The notes beneath the pieces are model-generated. The model searched no databases. It saw nothing but the letters and a program-made list of their open reading frames with translations, and was not told where the DNA came from. 64,000 nt of DNA, taken from the NCBI GenBank assembly GCA_902706205.1, contig CACSKA010000005.1, positions 186,001 to 250,000 of the forward strand. The letters run 5' to 3'. Every line of letters begins with the position of its first letter. Position 1 is the first letter of the stretch. This stretch comes from Chryseobacterium sp. 18061 (GTDB taxonomy: Bacteria > Pseudomonadota > Gammaproteobacteria > Enterobacterales > Enterobacteriaceae). The position numbers and the translations under genes are program-made. Shown here one piece after another: positions 1 to 9,777 of the stretch.

Positions 1-938
1 AAAAACTGCATGAAGCCGGTATCAAACCCGACAAAGTGGCTCGACAGGCCAATGTTCAGCAGGTGGCTGTGCAGGCGTTCCACTTCCAGCAGAATGGAAC
101 GAATAGTGTGTGCACGCTGTGGCACCACTATGCCCAGAGCATTTTCCACCGAGGTGGTGTAAGCCACGCTGTGCGCAAACCCGCAGATGCCGCACACACG
201 GTCAGACAGGAACGTCACTTCGTTGTAGCCCATGCGGGTTTCGGCCAACTTTTCCATGCCGCGATGCACATAGAACAGTCGGTAGTCGGCATCCACAATG
301 GTTTCGCCGTCTACAAACAGGCGGAAGTGGCCCGGTTCATCCGAGGTAATGTGCATCGGGCCAATAGGCACCACGCGCGCTTTGCTGTCGCCATCGTTGA
401 TGAATGGATAGGTTTCCGTTTCGGTGGTCGGCGCCGGGCGCTGGCGATAGTCCATGGCATCTTTGCGCAGCGGGTACATGTCGTCAGGCCAGTCATCTGG
501 CAGCACCAGGCGGCGCTCGTCCGGCAGGCCAATCGGTTTCAGGCCATACATATCGCGAATTTCACGCTCACCCCATACCGCCGCTGGAACACGCGGGGTA
601 ACGGACGGGAACTCAAGCGAGTGATCGACCAGGCCTTTCACCACCACCCAGCACTTCTCGCCTTCTTCCATCGACATCGCGTAGTAGACTGCGAAATGAC
701 CGTTGAGCGTGCGCTCATCATTGCCAAACAGCACCGGCAGCCAGCCGCCGCAGCCGTAATAGAGAAATTCAACGATTTCAGGTAGATGACCAATTTTGAC
801 GGTGATGGTCACCTGATCGTTCGTCTGACGCTCTTCGTCGAGCACCGCGCCGGGAAATTTCTCCCGCACAGCCGCCAGATAACCCAAACCGCGTACATCG
901 CCCTGCGCGAGGCCGTTCATATATTGTTGATAACTCAC
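1..938 (-). CDS. hyfG: Hydrogenase-4 large (NiFe) subunit HyfG, partial
   Basis: Large subunit of the hydrogenase-4 module, carrying the NiFe(CN)2CO site where protons are reduced; it faces the cytoplasm. The N-terminal part (about residues 1-150) is a NuoC-like domain and the rest is NuoD/large-subunit-like. The first NiFe-binding motif, Arg-Val-Cys-Gly-Ile-Cys, is at about residues 247-252. Roughly 312 residues are visible; the C-terminal half with the second Cys pair lies beyond base 1. The frame opens with GTG at 938, sharing four bases (GTGA) with the hyfF stop, so I take it as the translationally coupled start; an ATG at 920 is the alternative. Maturation would need the hypABCDE products encoded on the other side of the intergenic region. 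Identity is from close resemblance to E. coli HyfG. Confidence 0.93.
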   Translation of the reverse strand, partial: MSYQQYMNGLAQGDVRGLGYLAAVREKFPGAVLDEERQTNDQVTITVKIGHLPEIVEFLYYGCGGWLPVLFGNDERTLNGHFAVYYAMSMEEGEKCWVVVKGLVDHSLEFPSVTPRVPAAVWGEREIRDMYGLKPIGLPDERRLVLPDDWPDDMYPLRKDAMDYRQRPAPTTETETYPFINDGDSKARVVPIGPMHITSDEPGHFRLFVDGETIVDADYRLFYVHRGMEKLAETRMGYNEVTFLSDRVCGICGFAHSVAYTTSVENALGIVVPQRAHTIRSILLEVERLHSHLLNIGLSSHFVGFDTGFMQF

Positions 939-2524
939 TTCGTTTCTCCAGCGCACTCGCGGGTGCAAAGACTGTGGTTAGCGGCAGCGGCAGTTTTACC
1001 CGCCCACGGCCACTGAAATTCTTGCTGCGGGGACTGATGCATCACAATCGACGCGGCATGTTCCAGCAGGCGGCTGACCGGCTGCGGAATGTGGGTGCCC
1101 ATCACCAGCATCAGCACCAGCAAAATGGCCATCGGTAAAGTCGTCAGCAGACCCAGCTCGCCACGGCTAGTCGCTTCCGGCGCGCTGCCGAACAGCAAAC
1201 AGGCGATCATGCGAACCAGCCCACCCAGCACGACGGTTAACAGCAGCAGCAGGCCAATAGTCAACCAGATATGTCCGGCGGCCAGACCTGCCGTCACCAC
1301 CATAAACTCACTCAGGAAGACGTTGAACGGCGGCATTCCGCCGAGCGCCAGCGCGCCAGCGGCCAGCAGCACCGCGCTGAACGGCATCAGTTTAAGCATG
1401 CCGCGCACCACGCCGAGGTCGCGGGTGCCGTACTTCAACAGCACGTTACCGGAACCGCAAAACAGCAGCGTTTTCGCCAGGCTGTGATTGAGCGTATGCA
1501 GCAGCGCCGCCAACACGCCGAGCGGCCCACCAATGCCAAGCGCCACGGCGATGAGCCCCATGTTTTCCACACTGGAATAAGCCAGAAGCCGTTTCACGTC
1601 CTGCTGAACCAGAATGAAAAATGCCGCCACTGCGACCGACAACAGACCGAAAATCACCAGCAGCATGTTGGTGAACGAGGAGCCAATCGACTGGGTGATG
1701 ATGATGTGGAAGCGGATAATCACCAGCAGCGCGCAGTTGAGCAGCACGGCTGACAGCAAGGCGCTGGTTGGGCTCGGCGCTTCACTGTGAGCATCCGGCA
1801 GCCAGGCGTGCATCGGGAACAGCCCGGTTTTAGTACCAAAGCCAATCAGCACGAACACAAACGCCAGATGCATCAACGTCGGATCAAGCTGACTGGCATG
1901 TTTCAGCACTTCACTCCAGAAAATAGCGTTGTGCGGATCCGGCATGAAGCTGGCAGCATTGGCGTACACCAGAATGGTGCCGAACAGGCCGAACGCCACC
2001 CCAACGGTACAAATGATGATGTACTTCCACGCGGCTTCCAAAGACGAGCGCTGACCGTAAATCCCCACCAGAAACGCTGAGCTGAGCGTGGTGGCTTCAA
2101 TCGCCGCCCACATCACAATCAGGTTGTTACTGGTCACCACCAGCATCATGGTGAACAAAAACAGGTGGAAGAAACCGTAGTAGTTGCACAGCGTGGCGAC
2201 GGAAATCTCACCTTCGTCGACCTCGTGGCGCATATAGCCCATTGAGTAAAGGCCGGTAAGAAAACCGATAATCCCGAGGATCGCCAGGAACAGCGCACTC
2301 AAACTATCGACATGCAGCCACAGATTGGTGGAAAACATCTCGCCCTGGCGATAAACCAGCGCCACGGCATACAGCGTCACCGCTAACAGCATAACAATGC
2401 CCACGCCGTGTAGCAGCGTGACCGCCAGACGGGATGCCGTGCCGAGACGCTGGCAGGCAAATGCAAGCAGCGAAAACACCAGTGGCGTCAGCAGTAACAA
2501 AGTGAAAATTGCAGAATGACTCAT
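935..2524 (-). CDS. hyfF: Hydrogenase-4 membrane subunit HyfF (NuoN/antiporter-like)
   Basis: Integral membrane subunit of the Mrp-antiporter/complex I family, 529 residues (E. coli HyfF about 526). Numerous hydrophobic segments span most of the chain. The middle holds the conserved family stretch ending in [14 protein letters not shown] (about residues 240-255), with charged Lys/Glu residues embedded in membrane helices typical of proton-translocating subunits. It has no counterpart in the smaller Hyc complex, so with HyfD and HyfE it marks the FHL-2 type of formate hydrogenlyase. It begins four bases after hyfE and overlaps hyfG by four bases, so it is in the same transcript. Confidence 0.95.
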   Translation of the reverse strand: MSHSAIFTLLLLTPLVFSLLAFACQRLGTASRLAVTLLHGVGIVMLLAVTLYAVALVYRQGEMFSTNLWLHVDSLSALFLAILGIIGFLTGLYSMGYMRHEVDEGEISVATLCNYYGFFHLFLFTMMLVVTSNNLIVMWAAIEATTLSSAFLVGIYGQRSSLEAAWKYIIICTVGVAFGLFGTILVYANAASFMPDPHNAIFWSEVLKHASQLDPTLMHLAFVFVLIGFGTKTGLFPMHAWLPDAHSEAPSPTSALLSAVLLNCALLVIIRFHIIITQSIGSSFTNMLLVIFGLLSVAVAAFFILVQQDVKRLLAYSSVENMGLIAVALGIGGPLGVLAALLHTLNHSLAKTLLFCGSGNVLLKYGTRDLGVVRGMLKLMPFSAVLLAAGALALGGMPPFNVFLSEFMVVTAGLAAGHIWLTIGLLLLLTVVLGGLVRMIACLLFGSAPEATSRGELGLLTTLPMAILLVLMLVMGTHIPQPVSRLLEHAASIVMHQSPQQEFQWPWAGKTAAAANHSLCTRECAGETK

Positions 2525-2528
2525 TGTG

Positions 2529-3179
2529 TTATCCCTTCAGCGCCGTCAGTTGATTGACATCCAGCGTGCCGAGCGTGCGCCAGATTTTTCTCACCAGCAG
2601 CACCATGACGATCACCGCGAAAATCGCGTCGGTGGCGATCCCAATCTCCACCAGTTCCGGCGCTTTATTCGCCAGCAGCGCCAGCACCAGATGCGACCCG
2701 TTTTCCATCAGGCAGTAACCGAACACCTGCTTAAGAATGTTGCGTTGGGTCACGATGCACAGTAGCCCCAACAGGAAGTGGCCGAGCGCCACCGCCAGTG
2801 CGGGCTTCAACCCTTGCAGCAGCGGGAGCTGTACCGGTCGCACCACCAGCCAGCACAACACCACAATCACCGCGGCGGCCAGCATCAACAGTACCGGGCT
2901 AATCAGGCTGGCATCGGCCTTCGGGTCGTTGAGCTTACGCAGCGCAAAACCCATGATTAGCGGCACCAGAATGACTTTGGTCAGCAGCGCACTGAAGGAC
3001 CACATCAGCAGTTGTTCGGAATCAAGCGTGCGTGAAAGCGTGAAAAAGATAAGTACCAGCACCAGCGATTGCAGGGCGTAGCACCAGCAGGCTCCACGCG
3101 GATGCTTCGCACCAATCACCAGCAGCGACGTCACCATCATCAGCCCGGCGAGATTATTTACGAGTAAGGCTCCGGTCAT
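2529..3179 (-). CDS. hyfE: Hydrogenase-4 membrane subunit HyfE
   Basis: Small integral membrane subunit, 216 residues, the same length as E. coli HyfE. It has about seven hydrophobic stretches and a conserved second half containing [13 protein letters not shown] and [11 protein letters not shown]. That half resembles NuoK/MrpC-type subunits, whose embedded glutamate takes part in proton conduction. The start at 3179 gives the family N-terminus MTGALLVNN. HyfE has no homologue in the hyc operon. It sits 10 bases after hyfD and 4 bases before hyfF. Confidence 0.94.
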   Translation of the reverse strand: MTGALLVNNLAGLMMVTSLLVIGAKHPRGACWCYALQSLVLVLIFFTLSRTLDSEQLLMWSFSALLTKVILVPLIMGFALRKLNDPKADASLISPVLLMLAAAVIVVLCWLVVRPVQLPLLQGLKPALAVALGHFLLGLLCIVTQRNILKQVFGYCLMENGSHLVLALLANKAPELVEIGIATDAIFAVIVMVLLVRKIWRTLGTLDVNQLTALKG

Positions 3180-3189
3180 CGTCGTCTCC

Positions 3190-4632
3190 TTAATTAAGCC
3201 ACATCGAGGCAATTACGCTGGAAACCAGCGACATGATTACCAGCACGACCAAAACAGCACGCATCGCCCACGGAAGCGGCGCCATCTGCACGACTTCCGG
3301 GCTCGGCTCCCCAGGGACCACACGACCAAACCAGTAAATCAGCCAGGCAAAGCTTGCTACCGATTCCACCAGCGCCAGCACCATTACCGGGATCAGTTCC
3401 CAGTGTTCAGTTGAGAGGGTGAAGCCCGCGGCAAAGACCGGGAATTTACTGAAGAAGCCGTTGAACGGCGGCACACCGGCAATCACCAGCGCGGCCACGC
3501 AGAAACCGATGCCGAGCAGTGGCGATTTGCTCATCACCCCGCGCAGCTTCGGTAGTAAGCGGGTCCCGCAGCTGTAGCTGAACGCACCCGCCACCAGGAA
3601 GAACAGGCTTTTGGCAAAGGCATGGTTGAAGATGTAGGCAATGCCGCCGTCGAGGGCCTGTTTTGAGCCCAGCGCCGCCATCGATAACGCGAGGAACATC
3701 CACGCCAGCTGGGTAATGGTTGACCACGCCAGCAGGCGTTTCATGTCCTTCTGCGGCAGGTACATCAGGAAGCCGTACACCATCGTAATGGTCGCCATCA
3801 CGATACCCACCCAGCCAATGACGTGCGGTACGTTGCCGCCTTCCAGAATGGCGCGGGCAAAGATGTAAACACCCACTTTCACCATCGACGCGGCATGTAA
3901 GTAAGCACTGACTGGGGTCGGAGCTTCCATCGCATCCGGCAGCCAGGCCTGCATCGGCAACTGGGCAGATTTACCCCAGGCAGCGAACAGGATGCCGCCG
4001 TAAACGATGTAGCTGGCACTGCCCTGCAACTGGCTTAACGCGCTCAGCGCGAAGGTGCCGGTGTTGATGAATAGCGTCGCAGCGGCGAGATACAACCCGA
4101 GAGATGCCACATGGGTAATCAGCAGCGCTTTCATCGCTGAACGTTGCGATTTCTGCGTCTGGTAATAGCCAATCAGCGCCCAGGAACAGCCGCCGGTAAT
4201 TTCGAAAAACAGCAGCTGACCGAGCAGAGTGGACGACAGCACCAACCCCGCCATCGCACCGATAAAAATCAGCAGGAAGGCGTAGTAGCGGTTATCCCCG
4301 TCATGCGGATGTTCACGGTTACCGCGGGTCAGATACCCGGTGGAATAGAGGCTTACCAGCAGACCGAGGAACACCACCGCAAATGCAATCAGGGTGCTTA
4401 TCCGGTCAACGGTGAAACCAAACAGCGCCACGCCGTGATAGCTCACCAGTGTATAAGTGGCGTCGGTTTTGCCCCCCGCGAGGAACTGCCAGCCCAGCGC
4501 CACGGTGCCAAGCGTGGCCAGCAACGCAAATACGGTGCAGATACTTTTCGCCTGCGGCTTTGGCGAACAGGCCGTCAGCAGCGCGCCGACAAACGGCACC
4601 AGCAGGGTCGTCAGAGCGATATTTTCCATCAT
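3190..4632 (-). CDS. hyfD: Hydrogenase-4 membrane subunit HyfD (antiporter-like)
   Basis: Complex I antiporter-like membrane subunit, about 480 residues (E. coli HyfD 479). It carries the family motif around QAWLPDAMEAPTPVSAYLHAASMVK (about residues 220-245) and PPFNGFFSK near residue 390, with many hydrophobic helices. It would be part of the extra proton-pumping arm that separates hydrogenase-4 from hydrogenase-3. Two adjacent ATG codons (4632 and 4629) are possible starts; 4632 is chosen because the AGGAG ribosome site lies 9 bases upstream of it. It follows hyfC after 13 bases. Confidence 0.94.
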   Translation of the reverse strand: MMENIALTTLLVPFVGALLTACSPKPQAKSICTVFALLATLGTVALGWQFLAGGKTDATYTLVSYHGVALFGFTVDRISTLIAFAVVFLGLLVSLYSTGYLTRGNREHPHDGDNRYYAFLLIFIGAMAGLVLSSTLLGQLLFFEITGGCSWALIGYYQTQKSQRSAMKALLITHVASLGLYLAAATLFINTGTFALSALSQLQGSASYIVYGGILFAAWGKSAQLPMQAWLPDAMEAPTPVSAYLHAASMVKVGVYIFARAILEGGNVPHVIGWVGIVMATITMVYGFLMYLPQKDMKRLLAWSTITQLAWMFLALSMAALGSKQALDGGIAYIFNHAFAKSLFFLVAGAFSYSCGTRLLPKLRGVMSKSPLLGIGFCVAALVIAGVPPFNGFFSKFPVFAAGFTLSTEHWELIPVMVLALVESVASFAWLIYWFGRVVPGEPSPEVVQMAPLPWAMRAVLVVLVIMSLVSSVIASMWLN

Positions 4633-4645
4633 TTCACGGGGCTCC

Positions 4646-5596
4646 TTACAGACCGGTAAAGTAGAAGACGAAGCCCAGCGCCGCGACGCCAAACCCAAGC
4701 CAGGTCACGTGATGCGTCAGCAGGAAGCGTCCGCGCGCCAGCGAGTTTTCCACCAGCGATGCCAGCACGAATACCACCAGCAGCTTGATGACCATCACGA
4801 CCAGCGCCAGCAACAGCGCGGTCGGGCTAAGGCTCACGGCCTTGCCAAACGGAATAAACACTGCGAGGAACATTTCGGCGACGACCACCTGCTTGAGGCC
4901 AATCCCCCACTTCACCAGCGCAAAATCAGAACCGGAATACTCGGTCAGCGGCCCTTCCTGGAGTTCCTGCTCGGCTTCGGCGACGTCGAACGGGATTTTG
5001 CCCATCTCGATAAACGACGCGAACCCGCAGGCCAGGAAAGCCATGAAGATTGCCAGCGGCGAACTCCAGCCGTGGGCCAGTACCGCGCTGATGGTGCCGA
5101 TGTTGGTTGAGCCAACGATCAGCGCCACGACCAGCAGGCCAAGCAGCAGGATTGGCTCCACCAAAATGCCGAGCGTGAGTTCACGGCTGGCACCAATCCC
5201 CGCGAAGGAACTGCTGCTGTCGAGCCCGGAAAGGGCAAAGAAGAAACGGAACAGCGCGAACAGGTACAGCAGGGTGATTAAGTCCCCTGCCCCGCCGAAC
5301 GGTGAGGTAGCGGTAAAAACGGGCAGCGCCATCGCCACCAGTAGCATGCTGCTGAGCAGCACCCACGGCATCAGGCGGAACATCGCCCCGGACTGATCCG
5401 GGCCGACAGGCTGACGTTTTAGCAGTTTGCCTAGGTCACGGTAGTCCTGAAGAATGCCAGGCCCACGGCGCGAGTGCATACGCGCACGGATCTGGCGGGA
5501 AATGCCGGTCATCAGTGGCGTCAGCGCCAGCAGAATGACCGCCTGACACACGGCGAACAGCCCCATGCCCCACGCAGGCGTTTGTTGGATTAACAT
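4646..5596 (-). CDS. hyfC: Hydrogenase-4 membrane subunit HyfC (NuoH-like)
   Basis: Membrane anchor subunit of the NuoH/HycD family, 316 residues. It has around eight hydrophobic segments and the conserved cytoplasmic loops RRGPG (about residues 43-47) and EMGKIPFDVAEAEQEL (about residues 195-210), rich in acidic residues. In related complexes this subunit contacts the catalytic dimer and couples electron transfer to the membrane. It lies 10 bases after hyfB and 13 before hyfD in the hyf operon. Confidence 0.95.
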   Translation of the reverse strand: MLIQQTPAWGMGLFAVCQAVILLALTPLMTGISRQIRARMHSRRGPGILQDYRDLGKLLKRQPVGPDQSGAMFRLMPWVLLSSMLLVAMALPVFTATSPFGGAGDLITLLYLFALFRFFFALSGLDSSSSFAGIGASRELTLGILVEPILLLGLLVVALIVGSTNIGTISAVLAHGWSSPLAIFMAFLACGFASFIEMGKIPFDVAEAEQELQEGPLTEYSGSDFALVKWGIGLKQVVVAEMFLAVFIPFGKAVSLSPTALLLALVVMVIKLLVVFVLASLVENSLARGRFLLTHHVTWLGFGVAALGFVFYFTGL

Positions 5597-5606
5597 CTCA
5601 TTCTCC

Positions 5607-7622
5607 TCACAGAGCCACGGTCAGTAACAGAACCACCAGCGCCACCACCACATACAGGCAGTAAAGGCGGAAGTCCCCGCTCTGCATTCGCTGAATACCC
5701 GCCCCGGCGCGCTGAACAAGCCGCACCAGTGGCCAGATAATACGGTCGTCCCAGAACGGCTCGACCGCCGCGGCGCCATCGGTGACTTTGGTCAGGCTGC
5801 GGCTTAACGCGGCAGAAGGATCGAGCTGCTTGCGCATCCGATACAGCGGAGCAAACATCACGCGCAGTGGCTGAGTGAAGCTACCCGCAGAGGCCGACAT
5901 CGCCTCTTCCCAAGCGTAACCACAGGCCCACGGCTGGCCACGACGACGGAACGGCCCGCGTGCGCCACGCAGTACCCACCACACCGCCAGCGGCAGTAAC
6001 GGCAGGCCCAGCAATAACAGGAAGGTCACGGCTGGAGAGAACATCGCCTGAGCGCTGTCGCCCGGTTGCAGAAGGGTGTTATTGGTGACAATCACATCAG
6101 AAGTGTGCGTCAGCGAGGTCGCCACCTGCGTCAGCACCGGTGCGACAACGGACGCGCCGACGCCTAACGCCACGCACAGCAGCGCCATCACGATCATCGC
6201 GGCGGTCATCGGCCAGGGCACTTCACGCGCTTGCTCCGCCTGCTCGCTGCGGGCACCGCCGCAGAAGCTGATGCCGTAGACTTTGACGAAGCACATTGCC
6301 GCCAGCGCGCCGGTAATCGCCAGCATGACCATCGCAATCGGCCCCGCGAGACGCATGGCGAAATCGCCGTCATGGCTCATGGTGAACAGTGACTGGTAGG
6401 TAAACCATTCGCTGACGAAGCCGTTCAGCGGTGGCAGTGCGGAAATGGACATACAGCCAATCAGGAAAGCGGTGCCGGTGAGCGGCATCAGCTTGGCGAG
6501 GCCGCCCATTTTTTCCATATCACGGGTGTGAACGCGGAAAATCACCGCCCCCGCGCCAAGGAACAGCAACCCTTTAAACAGTGCGTGGTTAAGCAAATGG
6601 AACAGTGCGCCGAGCAGGCCAATGGTCGCCAGCAACGGATGGTGCGTAGCGATGCCGACCATGCCGACGCCAACGCCCATCAGGATGATGCCGATGTTCT
6701 CTACGGTGTGCCATGCCAGCAGGCGCTTGATATCGTGTTCGGCCAGCGCGTACAACACGCCAAGCACCGACGATACCGCACCAAACGCCAGCACGAGCAG
6801 ACCCCACCAGCTTTCGGTCGCCCCAAGCAGGTCGATCCCGACTTTGATAATGCCGAAGATACCGATTTTCACCATCACCCCGGACATCAGCGCGGACGCA
6901 TGAGACGGGGCTGCCGGGTGCGCTCGCGGCAGCCAGCTGTGAAGTGGCAGCATCCCCGCCTTCGCCCCAAAACCGAGGAACGCGAGAATAAACACCACCG
7001 ACGCCAGGCCTACGGAAAGATGCAAATGACGGAAGGATTCAAACTCCAGACTGCCGCTTTCGCGCCACATCAGGAAGAAGGCCACCATGATCAGCACCGA
7101 CCCGGCATGCGCGATAAAGAAGTACAGCAGCCCGGCCTTGATTGACTCTTCACTCTGATCGGCGATGACCAAAAACCACGAGGCCAGCGACATCATTTCG
7201 AACAGGATGATGAACCAGAAGCCGTTATCCATCACCACCAGCCCGACCATTGAGGCGATAAACAGGTTCATAAAGAACCCCATCGACGCCGCGCCTTTGC
7301 CGAGATATTCCTGCATATAAGAGAGTGAATAGAGGGCGCAGAGCATCACCAGCAGTGAAATCACCGTCACCATAAACGCCGCCAGGCTGTCGATGCGCAC
7401 GCTAAACGCGGCGAACGGGAACGGCCCCGCCGCACTCCAGTTCAGCACTTCACCGCTGAACAACACCGGCAGTGCGCTGCACAGGCCGAGCAAGCCACCG
7501 AGCATCGCACTGATGCCCGCCACACGAATGGCGAGCCTTTCGTTTTTTTGCAGCAGCAATGACGCTACGCCACCTACAACGTACAGGGCCAGCGACCACA
7601 TCAGTAATTGCAGTGAATCCAT
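5607..7622 (-). CDS. hyfB: Hydrogenase-4 membrane subunit HyfB (NuoL-like)
   Basis: Largest membrane subunit, 671 residues (E. coli HyfB 672), of the NuoL/HycC family. The antiporter-like core covers about residues 110-420 with HSWLPRAHPAAPSHASALMSG at about 225-245 and PPLNGFVSEW at about 398. A hydrophilic, arginine-rich loop near 560-600 precedes a final transmembrane helix. It would form the distal proton channel of the membrane arm. Its ATG overlaps the hyfA stop codon by one base (TAATG), indicating coupled translation. Confidence 0.95.
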   Translation of the reverse strand: MDSLQLLMWSLALYVVGGVASLLLQKNERLAIRVAGISAMLGGLLGLCSALPVLFSGEVLNWSAAGPFPFAAFSVRIDSLAAFMVTVISLLVMLCALYSLSYMQEYLGKGAASMGFFMNLFIASMVGLVVMDNGFWFIILFEMMSLASWFLVIADQSEESIKAGLLYFFIAHAGSVLIMVAFFLMWRESGSLEFESFRHLHLSVGLASVVFILAFLGFGAKAGMLPLHSWLPRAHPAAPSHASALMSGVMVKIGIFGIIKVGIDLLGATESWWGLLVLAFGAVSSVLGVLYALAEHDIKRLLAWHTVENIGIILMGVGVGMVGIATHHPLLATIGLLGALFHLLNHALFKGLLFLGAGAVIFRVHTRDMEKMGGLAKLMPLTGTAFLIGCMSISALPPLNGFVSEWFTYQSLFTMSHDGDFAMRLAGPIAMVMLAITGALAAMCFVKVYGISFCGGARSEQAEQAREVPWPMTAAMIVMALLCVALGVGASVVAPVLTQVATSLTHTSDVIVTNNTLLQPGDSAQAMFSPAVTFLLLLGLPLLPLAVWWVLRGARGPFRRRGQPWACGYAWEEAMSASAGSFTQPLRVMFAPLYRMRKQLDPSAALSRSLTKVTDGAAAVEPFWDDRIIWPLVRLVQRAGAGIQRMQSGDFRLYCLYVVVALVVLLLTVAL

Positions 7623-8242
7623 TAGTTTTGCTCCCCTGCAAAATTCACCTGACCCGGCAAGGTCTCCGGCATCGACAGCGCAGTTTGCGACCGACGCTGT
7701 TTCGCCTGGGCCTCAATGGACTGCGGCTCAATCAGGTGCAGTGCTTTTGTCGGACAGGAATGCACGCACGCCGGGCCTTGCGGCAGGAAATGGCATAGGT
7801 CGCATTTCACGGCGATGGTGCGCATACCCGCATTCCAGCTCAAAAACGGATGCATGCTGTCAGGGCTGACCGGCACATCGCTGAGCAATGATGCCGGAAC
7901 ATAGTGCTCAAACTGGGCGGGCATATTCAGCGGGGTGCTGCCCGCAGGCGTAATTGCCCCGAACGGACACACCAGGCCACAGAGTTTGCAGCCGATGCAC
8001 AGGCTTTCGTTTATCTGGATGCTATCGTCCTCAAGCGCAATGGCGTTGACCGGACACACCCGTTTGCAGGGCGCATCTTCGCAATGACGACATAACACCG
8101 GGGCCGTGTCGTCACCAGTGCGCGCCATCGTGAGCCTCGGGTGCTGCTGTAGCCCCTGAGCTTTATGGACATCGGAGCAGGCCGCGAGGCAGGTATTGCA
8201 TCCGATGCACCATTGAGGATCCGCAATCACAAAGCGGTTCAT
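7622..8242 (-). CDS. hyfA: Hydrogenase-4 iron-sulfur protein HyfA
   Basis: Ferredoxin-like electron carrier of the HycB/HyfA family, 206 residues (E. coli 205). Four cysteine clusters suited to four [4Fe-4S] centres are visible: CIGCNTCLAAC (residues 12-22), CRHCEDAPCKRVCP (about 51-64), CIGCKLCGLVCP (about 82-93) and CDLC...CVHSCP (about 147-164). In formate hydrogenlyase it links formate dehydrogenase H to the hydrogenase. It is the first gene of the hyf operon; a sigma-54 promoter lies about 40-60 bases upstream of the start. Confidence 0.95.
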   Translation of the reverse strand: MNRFVIADPQWCIGCNTCLAACSDVHKAQGLQQHPRLTMARTGDDTAPVLCRHCEDAPCKRVCPVNAIALEDDSIQINESLCIGCKLCGLVCPFGAITPAGSTPLNMPAQFEHYVPASLLSDVPVSPDSMHPFLSWNAGMRTIAVKCDLCHFLPQGPACVHSCPTKALHLIEPQSIEAQAKQRRSQTALSMPETLPGQVNFAGEQN

Positions 8243-8283
8243 GGTTATTCCTCTGAAGCGGAAGAAAATTATCCTGCTCGTAT

Positions 8284-8299
8284 AGCAATTTGCGTGCCA
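8284..8299 (-). promoter_or_regulatory. Sigma-54 promoter for the hyf operon
   Basis: On the minus strand the sequence reads TGGCAC, five bases, then TTGCT. This matches the sigma-54 -24/-12 consensus (TGGCAC-N5-TTGCW) at every defined position. It points toward hyfA, placing transcription initiation near 8272, about 30 bases upstream of the hyfA ATG. Sigma-54 promoters require an AAA+ activator; FhlA is encoded nearby. Confidence 0.9.
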
Positions 8300-8350
8300 T
8301 CCAATAACTTACTTATTAAACAATTAGTTATGATTAACGCTTTCCCTTCA

Positions 8351-8467
8351 GGGCCTGTCATCGTCAGCGTGACGACGATTGTGACGATCGACGTTTTCTG
8401 TGTCATTTGGCCTCGCCGTCATTTGTGGCGATGTACCGTCACTAATGTCATTCCAGATCTGTCATTC
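8351..8467. promoter_or_regulatory. Candidate FhlA enhancer region between hyfA and hypA
   Basis: The middle of the 311-bp divergent intergenic region has repeated GTCA or GTCAT elements at about 8357, 8402, 8418, 8438, 8447 and 8461, and an inverted repeat CGTCA-GCG-TGACG at 8362-8374. FhlA is known to bind upstream activating sequences of its sigma-54 promoters, with dyads built on a CATTTCG-like half. The repeats lie between two oppositely directed sigma-54 promoters, where a shared enhancer would be expected. Assignment to FhlA is inference. Confidence 0.5.
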
Positions 8468-8502
8468 AGTGATTTACCGATAAAAATCAACACAATGAAT
8501 AA

Positions 8503-8518
8503 TGGCCTGTTTTTTGCT
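8503..8518 (+). promoter_or_regulatory. Sigma-54 promoter for hypABCDE
   Basis: The plus strand reads TGGCCT, five bases, then TTGCT: the invariant GG and GC with correct spacing and only the AC of the -24 box altered. Initiation would fall near 8530, about 24 bases before the hypA ATG. A sigma-54 promoter ahead of hypA is also known in E. coli. Confidence 0.8.
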
Positions 8519-8553
8519 TAGGGAAGCGAAGTCCAGATTTGACGGGAAACGTT

Positions 8554-8904
8554 ATGCACGAAATCACCCTTTGCCAGCGGGCGCTGGAAATTGTCGAGCA
8601 GCAAGCGCTCGCCAACGCTGCCAACCGCGTGACGGCGGTCTGGCTGAAAGTCGGGGCCTTTTCCTGCGTGGAGCCCTCATCCCTGAGTTTCTGTTTTGAG
8701 CTGGTGTGCCGCGGCACGCTGGCGGAAGGCTGCCAGCTGCACATTGAAGAACAATCAGCGGAGTGCTGGTGCCCGGAATGTCAGATGGACATCAAACTTA
8801 TCTCGCAACACGTTCGCCGCTGCCCACAGTGCGGCAGCGACCGGTTACGTATTGTCGCTGATGACGGATTTCAGATTCAGCGCATCGAAGTCATTGAGGA
8901 ATAA
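8554..8904 (+). CDS. hypA: Hydrogenase nickel incorporation protein HypA
   Basis: Nickel metallochaperone, 116 residues as in E. coli. The N-terminal Met-His-Glu (residues 1-3) is the nickel ligand set. A zinc finger is formed by two CxxC pairs, CPEC (about 74-77) and CPQC (about 90-93). With HypB it delivers nickel to the hydrogenase large-subunit precursor. The start at 8554 is fixed by the need for MHE at the very N-terminus; an upstream in-frame TTG at 8539 is rejected for that reason. First gene of hypABCDE. Confidence 0.96.
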   Translation: MHEITLCQRALEIVEQQALANAANRVTAVWLKVGAFSCVEPSSLSFCFELVCRGTLAEGCQLHIEEQSAECWCPECQMDIKLISQHVRRCPQCGSDRLRIVADDGFQIQRIEVIEE

Positions 8905-8907
8905 GGT

Positions 8908-9777
8908 ATGTGTACAACCTGTGGCTGCGCGGATGGCAATCGCTATATAGAAGGCGACGAGCACAATCCGCATTCGGCCTTTCGCGGTGCGCCGTTTGCG
9001 CCCGCCTCGCGCCCGGCGCTCACCATAACCGGCCTCACGCCAGAATTCAGCCCACAGCAGTCTACGCAGGGCGATTTGCACTACGGACACGGGGAAGCGG
9101 GGACGCACGCTCCGGGCATCAGCCAGCGCAAAATGCTGGAAGTGGAAATTGACGTGCTGGAGAAAAATAACCGGCTGGCGGCCCGCAATCGGGCGCAGTT
9201 TGCCGCGCGTGAACTGCTGGTGCTGAATCTGGTTTCCAGCCCCGGCTCCGGTAAAACGACGCTGTTGACTGAAACGTTGACCCGCCTTAACGCCAGCGTG
9301 CCGTGCGCGGTTATCGAAGGTGACCAGCAAACGGTGAATGACGCCGCCCGCATTCGCGCGACCGGCACCCCAGCGATTCAGGTCAATACCGGTAAAGGCT
9401 GCCATCTCGATGCGCAGATGATTGCCGACGCCGCCCCGCGCCTGGATCTGAAAGATAACGGAATTCTGTTTATCGAAAACGTCGGCAACCTGGTGTGCCC
9501 GGCCAGTTTCGATCTTGGTGAGCGGCATAAAGTGGCGGTACTCTCCGTCACCGAAGGCGAAGACAAACCGCTGAAGTATCCGCAAATGTTTGCCGCCGCG
9601 TCCCTGCTGCTACTGAACAAAATCGACCTGCTACCGTATCTGCAATTCGACGTCGAAAAGTGCCTGAGCTATGCGCGAGAAGTGAACCCTGCCATTGAGG
9701 TGATCCTGATATCCGCCACCAGCGGAGAAGGTATGGACACATGGCTGACGTGGCTGGAGACACAGCGATGTGCATAG
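8908..9777 (+). CDS. hypB: Hydrogenase nickel incorporation GTPase HypB
   Basis: GTPase that drives nickel insertion, 289 residues. The N-terminus carries the high-affinity nickel motif Cys-Thr-Thr-Cys-Gly-Cys (residues 2-7). The Walker A loop SSPGSGKTT is at about 110-118, and NKID, the guanine-specificity motif, is near 237. A histidine-poor linker of about 70 residues joins them, as in E. coli and unlike the His-rich HypB of rhizobia. It starts three bases after hypA and overlaps hypC by ten bases. Confidence 0.96.
   Translation: MCTTCGCADGNRYIEGDEHNPHSAFRGAPFAPASRPALTITGLTPEFSPQQSTQGDLHYGHGEAGTHAPGISQRKMLEVEIDVLEKNNRLAARNRAQFAARELLVLNLVSSPGSGKTTLLTETLTRLNASVPCAVIEGDQQTVNDAARIRATGTPAIQVNTGKGCHLDAQMIADAAPRLDLKDNGILFIENVGNLVCPASFDLGERHKVAVLSVTEGEDKPLKYPQMFAAASLLLLNKIDLLPYLQFDVEKCLSYAREVNPAIEVILISATSGEGMDTWLTWLETQRCA

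Noticed and set aside
1089..2080. Long plus-strand frames opposite hyfF and other hyf genes
   Set aside because: They lie wholly inside clearly identified genes, have skewed Arg/His/Gln/Ser composition and no ribosome sites; they are mirror images of GC-rich coding sequence.
8165..8521. 118-codon plus-strand frame across the hyfA-hypA intergenic region
   Set aside because: It covers both sigma-54 promoters and the repeat region and has no ribosome site or family resemblance.
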